This document shows positions 8,136 to 16,039 of a stretch of 34,351 nt of DNA, one piece after another. The notes below the pieces were generated by a model, which did not search any database, had not been told where the DNA came from, and worked only from the letters and a program-made list of their open reading frames with translations. Positions within the stretch are counted from its first letter, which is position 1, and each line of letters opens with the position of its first letter. Source of the stretch: Richelia sp. CSU_2_1 (lineage in GTDB: Bacteria > Cyanobacteriota > Cyanobacteriia > Cyanobacteriales > Microcoleaceae); assembly GCA_012034575.1 (NCBI GenBank), contig JAAUPF010000065.1:1-34351 (forward strand), in the 5' to 3' direction. The translations under genes were made by a program, and so were the position numbers.

Positions 8136-8197
8136 TTGACAATAAACCGTCTAGACGGTACAGTTAGTTTAAGAATAAAGTAAACCGTCCAGACGGT
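8136..8197 (+). promoter_or_regulatory. Promoter with two TetR-type operators
   Basis: TTGACA at 8136-8141 and TACAGT at 8159-8164 are 17 bases apart. The spacer holds a perfect 14-bp palindrome, ACCGTCTAGACGGT (8146-8159). A second copy, ACCGTCCAGACGGT (8184-8197), lies 38 bp downstream. A regulator bound there would cover both the promoter and the start of the transcript. The obvious candidate is the TetR protein encoded 41 bases downstream, giving autoregulation. This is an inference from position and symmetry. Confidence 0.8.
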
Positions 8198-8238
8198 ATT
8201 AGTTTGTTTGAAACTTTGAACGTCAAGGAGGTGAGAGG

Positions 8239-8868
8239 ATGAACTATAATGACTGGACGGTAACGAATGCCGTTTCTCTTCAATCGCCTGCTGCTATGGT
8301 TCCTGCTAAACCGACTAAAGCGCGATCGCTTACCCGTGAAACGTTACTTCGGGCGGCGGCTCAAGTCATCCTGGATCGGGGTGTAGAGGCGTTAACGCTA
8401 GATGCCGTGGCGCGTCAGGCAGAAGTGAGCAAAGGTGGCTTGCTTTATCATTTCCCCAATAAGAATGCTTTGGTAGTGGGTTTAGGCGAGCAATTGATCC
8501 AGGAGTTTGAAGTGGCACTGCAAGCCGAGTTCGATCGGGATGATGCGCCAGGAACACCAGGACAGTGGGTGAGAGCCTATATTCGCTCGACGTTACGCAT
8601 GAGCGGACAAACCTTAGCCCTAGTCGCCCGTTTAACTTCTCTAATTGTGGCAATGCCACCAGAGTTGTTGCAGTCCGCCGAGGCGTATGAACAACGCTGC
8701 CGTCAGCGGCTTGAGAATGATGGGCTCAATCCGACTCAGGCAACGATTATTCAGTTGGCGATCGATGGATTGTGGTTTTCGGAGTTGTTTCAATTGGGCG
8801 CACCGGATGAACCGCGTCGGACTCAGGTAATTGAAACATTATTGGCGATGACGCGATCGCTGCAATGA
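8239..8868 (+). CDS. TetR family transcriptional regulator
   Basis: 209 residues. The N-terminal helix-turn-helix spans about 30-80 (LTRETLLRAAAQVILDRGVE ... LTLDAVARQAEVSKGGLLYHFPNKNALV), a textbook TetR DNA-binding domain. The C-terminal helical domain (TLRMSGQTLALVARLTSLIV...) would bind an inducer. Translation is set by a very strong ribosome-binding site, AAGGAGGTGA (8225-8234). Two palindromes in its promoter suggest that it represses itself and the acetyltransferase gene that follows on the same strand. The ligand is unknown. Confidence 0.93.
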   Translation: MNYNDWTVTNAVSLQSPAAMVPAKPTKARSLTRETLLRAAAQVILDRGVEALTLDAVARQAEVSKGGLLYHFPNKNALVVGLGEQLIQEFEVALQAEFDRDDAPGTPGQWVRAYIRSTLRMSGQTLALVARLTSLIVAMPPELLQSAEAYEQRCRQRLENDGLNPTQATIIQLAIDGLWFSELFQLGAPDEPRRTQVIETLLAMTRSLQ

Positions 8869-8976
8869 ATTGATTGAATCCAACAACTTAATTTACCGAT
8901 GACAACATTGAAAGTTGCTCATCCGGTTTGTACTGAAAAATTTCACCTCGTTTCACATCCATTCAAGGAGATCGTT

Positions 8977-9660
8977 ATGCAGGCTTTTGAGGAACAAAAT
9001 ACAACAGCAAAGACAGCAGCACAGACATTAGAAACTGTAACAGATGCAGACATTGTGAAACTGAAAAGATCGGACTTTGCGATCGCCTCTGATTACCTTG
9101 CAGCCGCGTTCAGTCAAGATCCATTGATGGCACACTTTCTACCTGAAAACGAAGGAGCAAAGCAAAAGACCCTCAAGCAACTCAGTCAAGCATTGCTCAG
9201 CTATGCCCAGATCTACAACCACATCTACACCACTGCTGATTATCCAAAGGGCGCAGCAATTTGGCTGCCTCCAGAGGCTTCTCAAGTTACGTTGCCACAG
9301 CTATGGAATGTTGCAACATCGGGGTTGATTACTGTGCCGTTCTATATGCGTTGGCATCGAATTGCTGATTTCATTTCATTCATTAGCACAGAGATGCAAT
9401 TGCATCAGAGATTTGCGTCCGAACCTCACTGGTACTTAGCGATGTTGGGAGTATCGCCAGACTGCCAGGGGCAAGGAATCGGCGGAAAACTGATTCAACC
9501 TGTATTGCAAGCCGCCGATCGCACAAATATCTCTTGCTATCTGGAAACTTCTACGGCTGCGGCAGTGCGATTCTACCAGCGACATGGTTTTGAAATCGTC
9601 GATCGAGGGGTGTTTGCAAATCGCGATTATTGGGCGATGAAACGCCATCCTCAAGGTTGA
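8977..9660 (+). CDS. GNAT family N-acetyltransferase
   Basis: 227 residues from the ATG at 8977, chosen because AAGGAG lies at the right distance before it; an ATG at 8899 in the same frame would add 26 residues without a Shine-Dalgarno. The acetyl-CoA-binding motif A is LGVSPDCQGQGIGGKLIQPV, followed by CYLETSTAAAVRFYQRHGFE, the usual GNAT end. It would move an acetyl group to an amine of a small molecule or protein. The overall layout (large variable N-terminal half with DPLMAHFLPEN) resembles GNATs found beside TetR regulators in drug-tolerance pairs. Co-transcription with the TetR gene is likely (108-base gap). Confidence 0.9.
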   Translation: MQAFEEQNTTAKTAAQTLETVTDADIVKLKRSDFAIASDYLAAAFSQDPLMAHFLPENEGAKQKTLKQLSQALLSYAQIYNHIYTTADYPKGAAIWLPPEASQVTLPQLWNVATSGLITVPFYMRWHRIADFISFISTEMQLHQRFASEPHWYLAMLGVSPDCQGQGIGGKLIQPVLQAADRTNISCYLETSTAAAVRFYQRHGFEIVDRGVFANRDYWAMKRHPQG

Positions 9661-9857
9661 GTGCGATCTAGTAATCCTTGCAGGAATCGTAAATTTTTTA
9701 TCCACCCCAACCCAGATTTTACTAAAGTCCGGGAGTAAGAAATTTACAAATGATTTGCGAGCTCTATAGCAGCGATTTCGATCGAGCAGCAATCGCTCAG
9801 ATATGACAGCAGGTGCGCTCTGAATAACCACAACCGTAGCTTTGGAGTCGTTCAGTT

Positions 9858-10313
9858 ATGTTGACCATTCAGTATTTAACTAAAGCACTGACGGTTTGGT
9901 GGATTGGGTTCTTTCCCTACTTTGAGGTTTATGCCGCCGTTGCTGCAGGAATGGCAATGGGATTAGATGCCATTTCATCCGTTGTCTGGGGTGTATTGGG
10001 TAACTTTACACCGATTCCATTATTGCTGTGGGGCTATACTCGCTTACTGCGAATTCCTCAGCTTCGTGCTTGGCTGTTACGCCTGGAAAGACGGGGTGGC
10101 AAGAAGGTAAAACAAGCATTCGATCGCTACGGTGCCTGGTTCTTAATTCTCATGACTCCGATTTTGGGCAGTTGGACGATCGCCGTTGTTGCTCCCGTCA
10201 CAGGCATTCATCCCAAACGCATTCTATACGAAGGTCGAGACGCAGATTGGCGGACAAACAATTCCGGCCGGTCAATTGGTACTGGTCAATGTTGGATCGG
10301 CCAATCGAGATGA
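9858..10313 (+). CDS. Small multidrug export (COG2426-like) protein, 3' end replaced
   Basis: Residues 1-122 look like a COG2426/Sm_multidrug_ex membrane protein: VWWIGFFPYFEVYAAVAAG, GVLGNFTPIPLLLWGYTRLL, a basic LERRGGKKVKQAFDRYG loop, then WFLILMTPILGSWTIAVVAPVTG. After HPKRI the frame runs into DNA of a cytochrome P450 gene read out of frame (LYEGRDADWRTNNSG...). The last membrane helix of the family is therefore lost and the product is probably non-functional. The family name is historical; transport has not been firmly shown. It is on the same strand as the TetR-GNAT pair. Confidence 0.65.
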   Translation: MLTIQYLTKALTVWWIGFFPYFEVYAAVAAGMAMGLDAISSVVWGVLGNFTPIPLLLWGYTRLLRIPQLRAWLLRLERRGGKKVKQAFDRYGAWFLILMTPILGSWTIAVVAPVTGIHPKRILYEGRDADWRTNNSGRSIGTGQCWIGQSR

Positions 10314-10551
10314 AACTAAGTTCGATCGTGCCGATCGATACGTCATCGATCGTGACCCGAACGAACATCTCGCCTTTGGTAACGGCATTCACTTTTGCCT
10401 CGGTGCGCCCTTGGCTCGACTGGAAGCCGAAATCGGTCTGCGGGCCGTACTGGAACGACTGCCTGACTTACGAATCGATCCCGCTGCCAGATTAGAACTC
10501 GTTCCCGTTCCGGACGTGCATGGGTTCAAATCACTGCCTGTATTGTTCTAG
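10222..10551 (+). pseudogene. 3' fragment of a cytochrome P450 gene
   Basis: This frame encodes QIGGQTIPAGQLVLVNVGSA then NRDETKFDRADRYVIDRDPN, and the haem-binding loop FGNGIHFCLGAPLARLEA with its axial cysteine, through to a normal C-terminus. That is roughly the last quarter of a bacterial P450 of about 400 residues. The ExxR helix and everything before it are absent. The 5' side joins the small multidrug-export-like gene near 10220-10230, so this looks like a deletion or recombination junction. It cannot be an active enzyme as it stands. Confidence 0.85.
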
Positions 10552-10708
10552 TTCGCACAATGGGGAGGTAACGCCAAGAGTGTCTACCCAAGTTTCTTGG
10601 GGCGGGCACTCAAGGCAGAGTCCCTACGAAAATTACACAATTCATTTAAACGCGCTATATTTGGATACTGACTTTAATAGCCGTGACAGCTCGATCGCGA
10701 TCGATATT

Positions 10709-11524
10709 TTATTCTGCATTTTCTAGCGTGCAAACAAAGTAGAAATTGAATATGTTTGATTCCAGCACGCGGCGGGGACGATACTGTTTGTGTAACTCGG
10801 CGGTTGAGAAATTTTCGATCGGTTTTAAGTTAAGTTCCTCGGCCAAAGTTGCGATATTTTCAAATCCGGTAATCCAGGGTGCATAGGTACTCTCATATCG
10901 ATCTATGTAATCGTTTAACTCTCGATCGCCCGTAGTCCGCGAAATCACCTTTTCCGACATATAATCAAAGGACAATCTAAAATTTATCAGATTGTCGCGA
11001 ATTTGTTCCAAGACAGATATTACATCTGTTTTGGCAAGTAATGTCGTGTTGCCTTCCCACAAAAAATACGTCGGGATCTCGAAATCAAACTCGCTGCGTT
11101 TCAGCAGGGATATTAAACCGTCTTTTACGTAGTCGCCGGGAATGTAGCAAACATTGGCGGGAACTTTGTTAGCTTTGAGAGTGGACTCTTTTAATTGCAG
11201 TGTAGCGCGATCGTCGATTTCAAAATATTTGACTTTTTCTCCATTGATTCTAGCAGCCCGAGTATCCAAACCCGAGCCTAAAATCACAACTTGCTTGCAG
11301 CCGGCTAAAACTTGATTTGATAAAACGTCATCAAAGTATTTAGTCCGCAGTTTAATCATTTCTTTGGCAGCCGGAGAATTTTGAGCTATTCGATCTGCTG
11401 CTGTTTTTGTCTCTTCATTGAGCCAGATTTTCACTACATTATCGATGTAAAGAGGGACGGCTTCTTCATTTTCTTCTGCTCTAAATTCTGCAACGACAAA
11501 AGCAGTATCCTTTACGTTATTCAT
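10709..11524 (-). CDS. Class I SAM-dependent methyltransferase (LCMT/TIGR00027-like)
   Basis: 271 residues. The SAM-binding loop is VVILGSGLDTRAARI, followed by KYFEIDDRATLQLKESTL with the ribose-binding acidic residues. This is the signature of the leucine carboxyl methyltransferase-like family (PF04072) common in bacteria. FLWEGNTTLL matches the conserved WEG motif of the family. No signal peptide. Bacterial members mostly methylate small molecules, often in secondary metabolism, but the substrate is not known here. It stands alone between the P450 fragment and livM. Confidence 0.87.
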   Translation of the reverse strand: MNNVKDTAFVVAEFRAEENEEAVPLYIDNVVKIWLNEETKTAADRIAQNSPAAKEMIKLRTKYFDDVLSNQVLAGCKQVVILGSGLDTRAARINGEKVKYFEIDDRATLQLKESTLKANKVPANVCYIPGDYVKDGLISLLKRSEFDFEIPTYFLWEGNTTLLAKTDVISVLEQIRDNLINFRLSFDYMSEKVISRTTGDRELNDYIDRYESTYAPWITGFENIATLAEELNLKPIENFSTAELHKQYRPRRVLESNIFNFYFVCTLENAE

Positions 11525-11549
11525 CGTTAATTTTTCAACCTTTTTTTAT

Positions 11550-11757
11550 AGCAGGAGGCAGGAGGCAGGAGGCGGGAGGAAGAAGAACAATAACTGTCAA
11601 AGATCGACTTGCAACCGCAGATTGAGGCGGATTGACGCGGATAAACGCAGATAAATTTCATCGCTCGCTTTCAAATATCAACTGTCAACTATCAACTATC
11701 AACTCTCCACTATCAACTCTCCACTATCAACTGTCAACTGTCAACTCTTTAGCATCT
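11550..11757. repeat. Heptamer tracts and a dispersed repeat before livM
   Basis: GGCAGGA heptamers (about 11552-11580) are followed by a roughly 50-base element (about 11603-11658, GACTTGCAACCGCAGATTGA onward) that recurs inverted at about 30966-31022. STRR TATCAAC/TGTCAAC heptamers (11672-11757) encode the last residues and the stop of livM. Confidence 0.8.
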
Positions 11758-13274
11758 TCATGCAGTTCGGCTTGATGTACTTTATCGGGAATCAGCCCCT
11801 CCGGCCGCACGATCATCATTACCACCAATGTTAAACCGAAGAGAAACAAACGCATTTGAATCGGATCTAAACTGGTTGCTAGAAAGTCTCGCAATTGGGG
11901 AATTGCAATTCTGGGAAGTACAAAAGTATTCATAAAACCTTTGAGAACTTGTGCGAGTTGGGGCAGATAAAGCCTGTCCGCTGACATGATAATAATTCCG
12001 CCCAAAATTACCCCGATCATGTTGCCTAAACCGCCCAAAATTACCATGCACAAGATAATCACCGAGACGGAAAAATCGAATACGCTGGGAAAAATGGCGC
12101 TGATATAAGCTGCGTAAAATGCGCCTGCAAACCCCGAAAATGTCGCTCCCATTGCAAAAGCTGAAAGTTTGGTTTTGACCAGGTTAATGCCCATCGCACT
12201 AGCCGCTAATTCATCTTCGCGCATGGCATTCCACGCCCTGCCCAAACGGGAATCTCGGAGGCGAGAAATCATGAAGTAAGCGAAGACAACTAAGCATAAA
12301 ATTAGATAGTACCAAGGAAAGTAATTGCCAGTGCTGAAAGTGCCGATGATCGGGAGTGAAGGACGACCGATCGGATTAATTCCTGCTTCGCCGCCCGTAA
12401 GGTTAAAAGGTCGATCGCACCCTACCAAACACCACACTAATTCGGGTTTACCCAGCAAAGAAGCGATAATTTTCGAGATCGGTTCGTCGATGCGGATTGC
12501 CGTTAAATTTCTGAACACTACCGGGATAATTTCGCCAAAACCGAGGGTGACAATTGCTAAATAATCGCCCTTCAATCGCAGCGTGGGAGTGCCGAGAATT
12601 ACGCCCGCGATCGCAGCTACTCCGGCGGCAATTGGCAATACCAACCAAAAGTTCCAAGCCAAGTTTAATTGAGGAGAAGATAGCAAAGCTGTCGTGTAAG
12701 CACCGATCGCAAAAAATGCAGCGTATCCTAAATCTAACAAACCCGCAAAACCGACGGTAATATTCAAACCCAATGCCAGCATGATAAAGATTTGAATTTG
12801 CACTACAGTTGCAATCCAGCCGGTTTTAGCTTGAATGTCGATAAAAGGAAAAAGAATTAATACAAAAGCTAAAGTTACTAAAGTAGCCTGTCGCTGTTTT
12901 TCCCCCGGCAAACCCTGCAAAGCGCCCATTAACGCAGCCGTCAAAGTTGCGATCGCCAAACTGCAAATCCCGTACATCAATGTAATTGGCAAAGCTACAG
13001 CAGATTGACCGGAAAAAGGTCTAATTAAAACTCCTTCCAGGACGCTAGCAACCGCGAGCCAAATTCCCAATCCCAATCCGGCAAAACCGCCGATTGTCGC
13101 ACCAGTTTTCGGGTCGTAAATCTTTTGTTGCTGGCAGCTAGTGAAGCCGGCCGCCGTGCCCATCAACCAGCCGATGACTGTGCCGCTCCAGCCTCCGAAT
13201 AATAATACAGTTAAAGAGCCGATCGCTCCTAATATACCGCTCGATTTAATAGCTTGAATTACCTTGTTTGACAT
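11727..13274 (-). CDS. livM: Branched-chain amino acid ABC transporter permease LivM
   Basis: 515 residues. The LivM core starts near residue 158 (IQIFIMLALGLNITVGFAGLLDLGYAAFFAIGAY) and includes TPTLRLKGDYLAIVTLGFGE, the EAA-type loop RAWNAMREDELAASAMGINL and NMIGVILGGIII. It forms half of the inner-membrane channel with LivH. About 150 residues before the core are unusual compared with typical LivM of 300-420 residues. They form three or four extra hydrophobic, glycine-rich segments around a CQQQKIYDPKTGATIGG loop. The C-terminal ELTVDS and the stop come from STRR heptamers. Confidence 0.92.
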   Translation of the reverse strand: MSNKVIQAIKSSGILGAIGSLTVLLFGGWSGTVIGWLMGTAAGFTSCQQQKIYDPKTGATIGGFAGLGLGIWLAVASVLEGVLIRPFSGQSAVALPITLMYGICSLAIATLTAALMGALQGLPGEKQRQATLVTLAFVLILFPFIDIQAKTGWIATVVQIQIFIMLALGLNITVGFAGLLDLGYAAFFAIGAYTTALLSSPQLNLAWNFWLVLPIAAGVAAIAGVILGTPTLRLKGDYLAIVTLGFGEIIPVVFRNLTAIRIDEPISKIIASLLGKPELVWCLVGCDRPFNLTGGEAGINPIGRPSLPIIGTFSTGNYFPWYYLILCLVVFAYFMISRLRDSRLGRAWNAMREDELAASAMGINLVKTKLSAFAMGATFSGFAGAFYAAYISAIFPSVFDFSVSVIILCMVILGGLGNMIGVILGGIIIMSADRLYLPQLAQVLKGFMNTFVLPRIAIPQLRDFLATSLDPIQMRLFLFGLTLVVMMIVRPEGLIPDKVHQAELHEDAKELTVDS

Positions 13275-13665
13275 ATATGAATAGTTGACAGTTGACAGTT
13301 GACAGTTGACAGTTGACAGTTGTCTATTGTCAGAGGGAACAGGATTTTAGTTATGCTTGAGAGAAGAAGCAAGAAAATTATAGTAGATCGAGCGCTAGCT
13401 TTGGCAAGGAGCGATCGGGTAGTTACAGTGTAGGATATTTTGGCTGCGATTGTTTCATCACAAGCGATCGAAACTTGAAATATCGAGAATTGAGGTCGGG
13501 TCGATCGGGCTAACATGGTATAGACTGGGGGTGCGATCGGATGTCCGGTCGATCGACCGCGATCGTATTAGTTAGCATTGCGGACTTAGCCTGCAAGAAC
13601 CTGCTAACTTTAGTCCGCACTACGAACCGCGATCGTTGCGAAATTTCAGTGTAAACTTTAAGCTG
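13275..13665. other. Intergenic region with STRR heptamers and a GGACT-type repeat
   Basis: GTTGACA heptamers lie at 13280-13322, and a diverged copy of the GCGGACTTA...TAGTCCGCACTACGAAC repeat lies at about 13582-13628. Between them are several CGATCG motifs and no gene I can support. It separates the divergent livM and Uma2 genes. Confidence 0.6.
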
Positions 13666-14334
13666 ATGCAGTCTATGTCTGTCATTTCTCCCGTGCAAAA
13701 ACCTGTGAGCTTGATGCAACTGGCTCCAGGCAGTTTACTTGCTATCCCTAACGTCACCTGGCGTGAGTTTGAAGCCATTCTAGACGAGTTGGGAGAGAGG
13801 CGATCTTCAAGAATTGCTTACAGTAATGGAACGCTAGAAATTATAGTTCCTCTCCCAGAACATGAAAAACCAACTGATTTAATATCGGATATTGTCAAGC
13901 TATTATTAAAAGCAACAAAGCGGCGTTACGAACCTTACCGTTCTACCACTTTCAAACGCAACAATGCAGGAGTAGAACCAGATGCCTGTTTTTACATCCA
14001 AAATTACGAGCGGATGATAGGCTATCGGCGACTGGAAGCAGGCGATCCGCCACCGGATTTGGCAATTGAAACAGATGTTACTTCTAAAACTACTTTGGAT
14101 GCTTATCAAGCATTGGGATTCCCGGAAGTATGGATTTACGATCGCGGCAGGTTGACTATCAATTTGCTCGGAGATGGAGGATATGTGGAATCTTTACGCA
14201 GTCCTAACTTTCCCGAATTTCAGCTTGCTGAAATAATTTCTGCGACAGTCGCGCGGGCCGCACGAGTGGGAGTATGTCAAGCTTTAGAAGAGTTGGAAAG
14301 AACTGTTGCCAATATCATTTCTTCAAACTATTAG
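13666..14334 (+). CDS. Uma2 family endonuclease-like protein (DUF820)
   Basis: About 222 residues from the ATG at 13666; an ATG nine bases later or a TTG at 13636 are alternatives. Uma2 features are WREFEAILDELGERRSSRIAYSNGTLEI, LPEHEKPTDLISDIV, VEPDACFYIQN, PPDLAIETDVTSKT and YQALGFPEVWIYDRGRLTI. The PD and D..IE residues fit the PD-(D/E)XK nuclease-like core. Uma2 genes occur in dozens of copies in filamentous cyanobacteria and are mobile; their role is unknown. This copy, on the opposite strand, lies between livM and livH and is flanked by dispersed repeats. Confidence 0.9.
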   Translation: MQSMSVISPVQKPVSLMQLAPGSLLAIPNVTWREFEAILDELGERRSSRIAYSNGTLEIIVPLPEHEKPTDLISDIVKLLLKATKRRYEPYRSTTFKRNNAGVEPDACFYIQNYERMIGYRRLEAGDPPPDLAIETDVTSKTTLDAYQALGFPEVWIYDRGRLTINLLGDGGYVESLRSPNFPEFQLAEIISATVARAARVGVCQALEELERTVANIISSNY

Positions 14335-14385
14335 GCGGACGATTTTAGATTTTATAACTATCGCACAACTTATACACGCACATTA

Positions 14386-14440
14386 TTTGTAGGGTGCGCA
14401 GTGCGCACTATTTGTAGGGTGCGCAGTGCGCACCTTACTG
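14386..14440. repeat. Tandem GTAGGGTGCGCAGTGCGCAC repeat
   Basis: Two direct copies of TGTAGGGTGCGCAGTGCGCA, each with the internal palindrome GTGCGCAGTGCGCAC-type core. A third copy of the family lies at 20942-20967. Confidence 0.8.
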
Positions 14441-14465
14441 CGATCGAGCATATTTGTTTTTCAAT

Positions 14466-14792
14466 TTACGCACTAAGCTCAGTGCTATTTTCCTCAAGGG
14501 CGATCGGAATCAGATGAACCTCCAATCGTCGATTGAGCGCACGCGCAATTCTTTGCAACATTAAAAGCGAGTGTCCCTCATACTCAGCATCTTCAATCTG
14601 TGCGATCTCTGACTGTTTTGTTCCAATACGATCGGCAAGTTGTTGTTGGCTCAATCCTGCTTGCGTCCGAGCACGATAAATCATTTGTGCAAGTTCTGCA
14701 TTAAAAAAGGATTCCTTAATCATTTCCTCCATTTCAGGATCTTCAGAGGTCATTTGTTTAAGGATCTTCACTGCATCATTCGTCTTCGCCAT
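14466..14792 (-). CDS. XRE family antitoxin (HigA-like)
   Basis: 108 residues from the ATG at 14792 (MAKTNDAVKILKQMTSEDPE), which overlaps the 3' end of the toxin gene by 17 bases. The helix-turn-helix is QMIYRARTQAGLSQQQLADR with IGTKQSEIAQIEDAEYEGHS following, a standard Xre/Cro fold. The N-terminal half, EMIKESFFNAELAQ, would contact the toxin. It should neutralise the upstream-encoded RelE/HigB-like toxin and repress the shared promoter. The toxin-first order is typical of the higBA arrangement. Confidence 0.87.
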   Translation of the reverse strand: MAKTNDAVKILKQMTSEDPEMEEMIKESFFNAELAQMIYRARTQAGLSQQQLADRIGTKQSEIAQIEDAEYEGHSLLMLQRIARALNRRLEVHLIPIALEENSTELSA

Positions 14793-15177
14793 CTTCTGTT
14801 TCCTCCTCATAAGTATGAACTGCTGGATTGGTTTCAAATCGATCCTTTCGTTGAATTGCCCGCTCAATCTCTGCCTCAGGAACTCGATCCTCATCTTTTG
14901 TAATGGCATGAGCTAAAATCGCTACATTTGGTCCAGAAAAAAAGTACAAAATTCGATATTGCACTCGCAGATGCTTTGCCCGTAATTCATAAATTCCGTC
15001 ACGCAGGTAATCTGCAACAGGTCGTCGCAATTCGTAACCTGTACTTGCTAGTTGTTGAATTCGCGCAACACAGTTCGCGTAGCCTTTGCGATCTTGCTTC
15101 AAGATGCTCTTAAGCCATTCCAGAACCGGAGCTTCGCCATCTCGATCTTGATAAAAAATAACTCTTGTTTCGGGCAC
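14776..15177 (-). CDS. RelE/HigB-like toxin (phage-derived Gp49 type)
   Basis: 133 residues. VIFYQDRDGEAPVLEWLKSI, the central VARIQQLASTGYELRRPVAD, and YELRAKHLRVQYRILYFFSG match the Gp49/HigB branch of the RelE/ParE superfamily, which cleaves mRNA at the ribosome. The basic and aromatic residues of the last segment are those expected at the active surface. The C-terminus beyond IERAIQRK is acidic (EEETEDGEDE) and may be a tail. The antitoxin gene overlaps its stop. Together they form a type II module, probably one of the insertions separating livM from livH. Confidence 0.88.
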   Translation of the reverse strand: MPETRVIFYQDRDGEAPVLEWLKSILKQDRKGYANCVARIQQLASTGYELRRPVADYLRDGIYELRAKHLRVQYRILYFFSGPNVAILAHAITKDEDRVPEAEIERAIQRKDRFETNPAVHTYEEETEDGEDE

Positions 15178-15221
15178 TGTTTTCGACCCTTGTAATCCAC
15201 ATTTACTTTATCACAGATTTT

Positions 15222-15557
15222 TCACGCGATCGCAAATCCGGTATGCTTGCGTACTTCCGGCGAATGAAACGCTAAAACAATGCAATTTTCCGGCACGCCA
15301 CCCTCCAGCAATTCATCAGTAATGCCGTCTTCAATACCGTCATAATGAATCCAGAGTTTACCGTTGCGAATTTCAACGTGAACGAGACAGTAATGAAGTC
15401 GCCTGTGGCCCTCCCAGCCTTCAGTCATCAATAAAAAATCATTGCGGTCTTCGCTGACAATGACTTTTTGATTAATCTCGGCATATCTGTAGGGTAGGCT
15501 GGCATAATACGACAAAATTTTAACAATTAATTCGCGGTATTCGTCTAGTTTATCCAT
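15222..15557 (-). CDS. xisI: XisI family protein
   Basis: 111 residues matching XisI: MDKLDEYRELIVKILSYYAS, EGWEGHRRLHYCLVHVEIRN, GKLWIHYDGIEDGITDELLE, GVPENCIVLAFHSPEVRKHT. XisI was named as a factor controlling excision of the fdxN element in Anabaena. Most XisH/XisI pairs in cyanobacteria are not near such elements, and no recombinase is visible here. It overlaps the end of xisH by 13 bases, so the pair is translationally coupled and the proteins presumably act together. Confidence 0.92.
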   Translation of the reverse strand: MDKLDEYRELIVKILSYYASLPYRYAEINQKVIVSEDRNDFLLMTEGWEGHRRLHYCLVHVEIRNGKLWIHYDGIEDGITDELLEGGVPENCIVLAFHSPEVRKHTGFAIA

Positions 15558-15958
15558 CTGGTAACAACCTCCTGAATTGTATCGACAACGATAATTTTTA
15601 TTATTTTATCTTCAAGTACGACTTGCACGATATCTTCCTGAAAAAAGCTGGTATAAATCTCTTCAGTAATCGCTAGATATAGGGCGCGATCTGGTTCTTT
15701 TTTAGAGAGTATTTTTAAATACAAATTGTATTGTCCGATCGCATTTTCCCAATCCTTGACTGGAGATTTACCAGCGAAACTTTTTATTTTAACAGCAATT
15801 TTTTGTCCTTCGCGTTCGGCAGCTAGCAGTTTTTTAGCCCCCAGATCCACAAACACGCTCCGCGAACCATATTGCAAAGTCAGAGGATCGTCTGTAATTA
15901 TCCACCCATCTTTTTCTAAGGCATTCCTTACATTATCATGATAAATGTCTTTTGCCAT
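15545..15958 (-). CDS. xisH: XisH family protein
   Basis: 137 residues matching XisH: MAKDIYHDNVRNALEKDGWI, ITDDPLTLQYGSRSVFVDLG, KKLLAAEREGQKIAVKIKSF and the region DWENAIGQYNLYLKIL. The fold is of the PD-(D/E)XK endonuclease type. In most members the motif is VEIKSF; here it is VKIKSF (codon AAA), so the expected catalytic glutamate is a lysine. The rest of the protein looks intact. It is the first gene of a coupled pair with xisI and lies between livH and the toxin-antitoxin module. Confidence 0.92.
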   Translation of the reverse strand: MAKDIYHDNVRNALEKDGWIITDDPLTLQYGSRSVFVDLGAKKLLAAEREGQKIAVKIKSFAGKSPVKDWENAIGQYNLYLKILSKKEPDRALYLAITEEIYTSFFQEDIVQVVLEDKIIKIIVVDTIQEVVTRWIN

Positions 15959-15984
15959 TTTTTCAATCTCTCTCTAGGTATGTT

Positions 15985-16039
15985 TGTAGCGCGGACTTCA
16001 GTTCCTAGTGAGGACTGAAGCCATCACTACGAACCCGTT
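15985..16039. repeat. Diverged GGACT-type dispersed repeat
   Basis: GCGGACTTCAGTTCC and GAGGACTGAAGCCATCACTA with CTACGAAC at the end form an imperfect copy of the repeat seen in tandem at 17237-17356. Confidence 0.6.

Noticed and set aside
10028..10495. 155-codon frame across the P450 junction
   Set aside because: It is out of frame with both recognisable gene parts and encodes nothing known.
15222..15958. XisH/XisI as a sign of an fdxN-type excision element
   Set aside because: No xisF-like recombinase or nif gene is in the window, and such pairs are common at unrelated sites.
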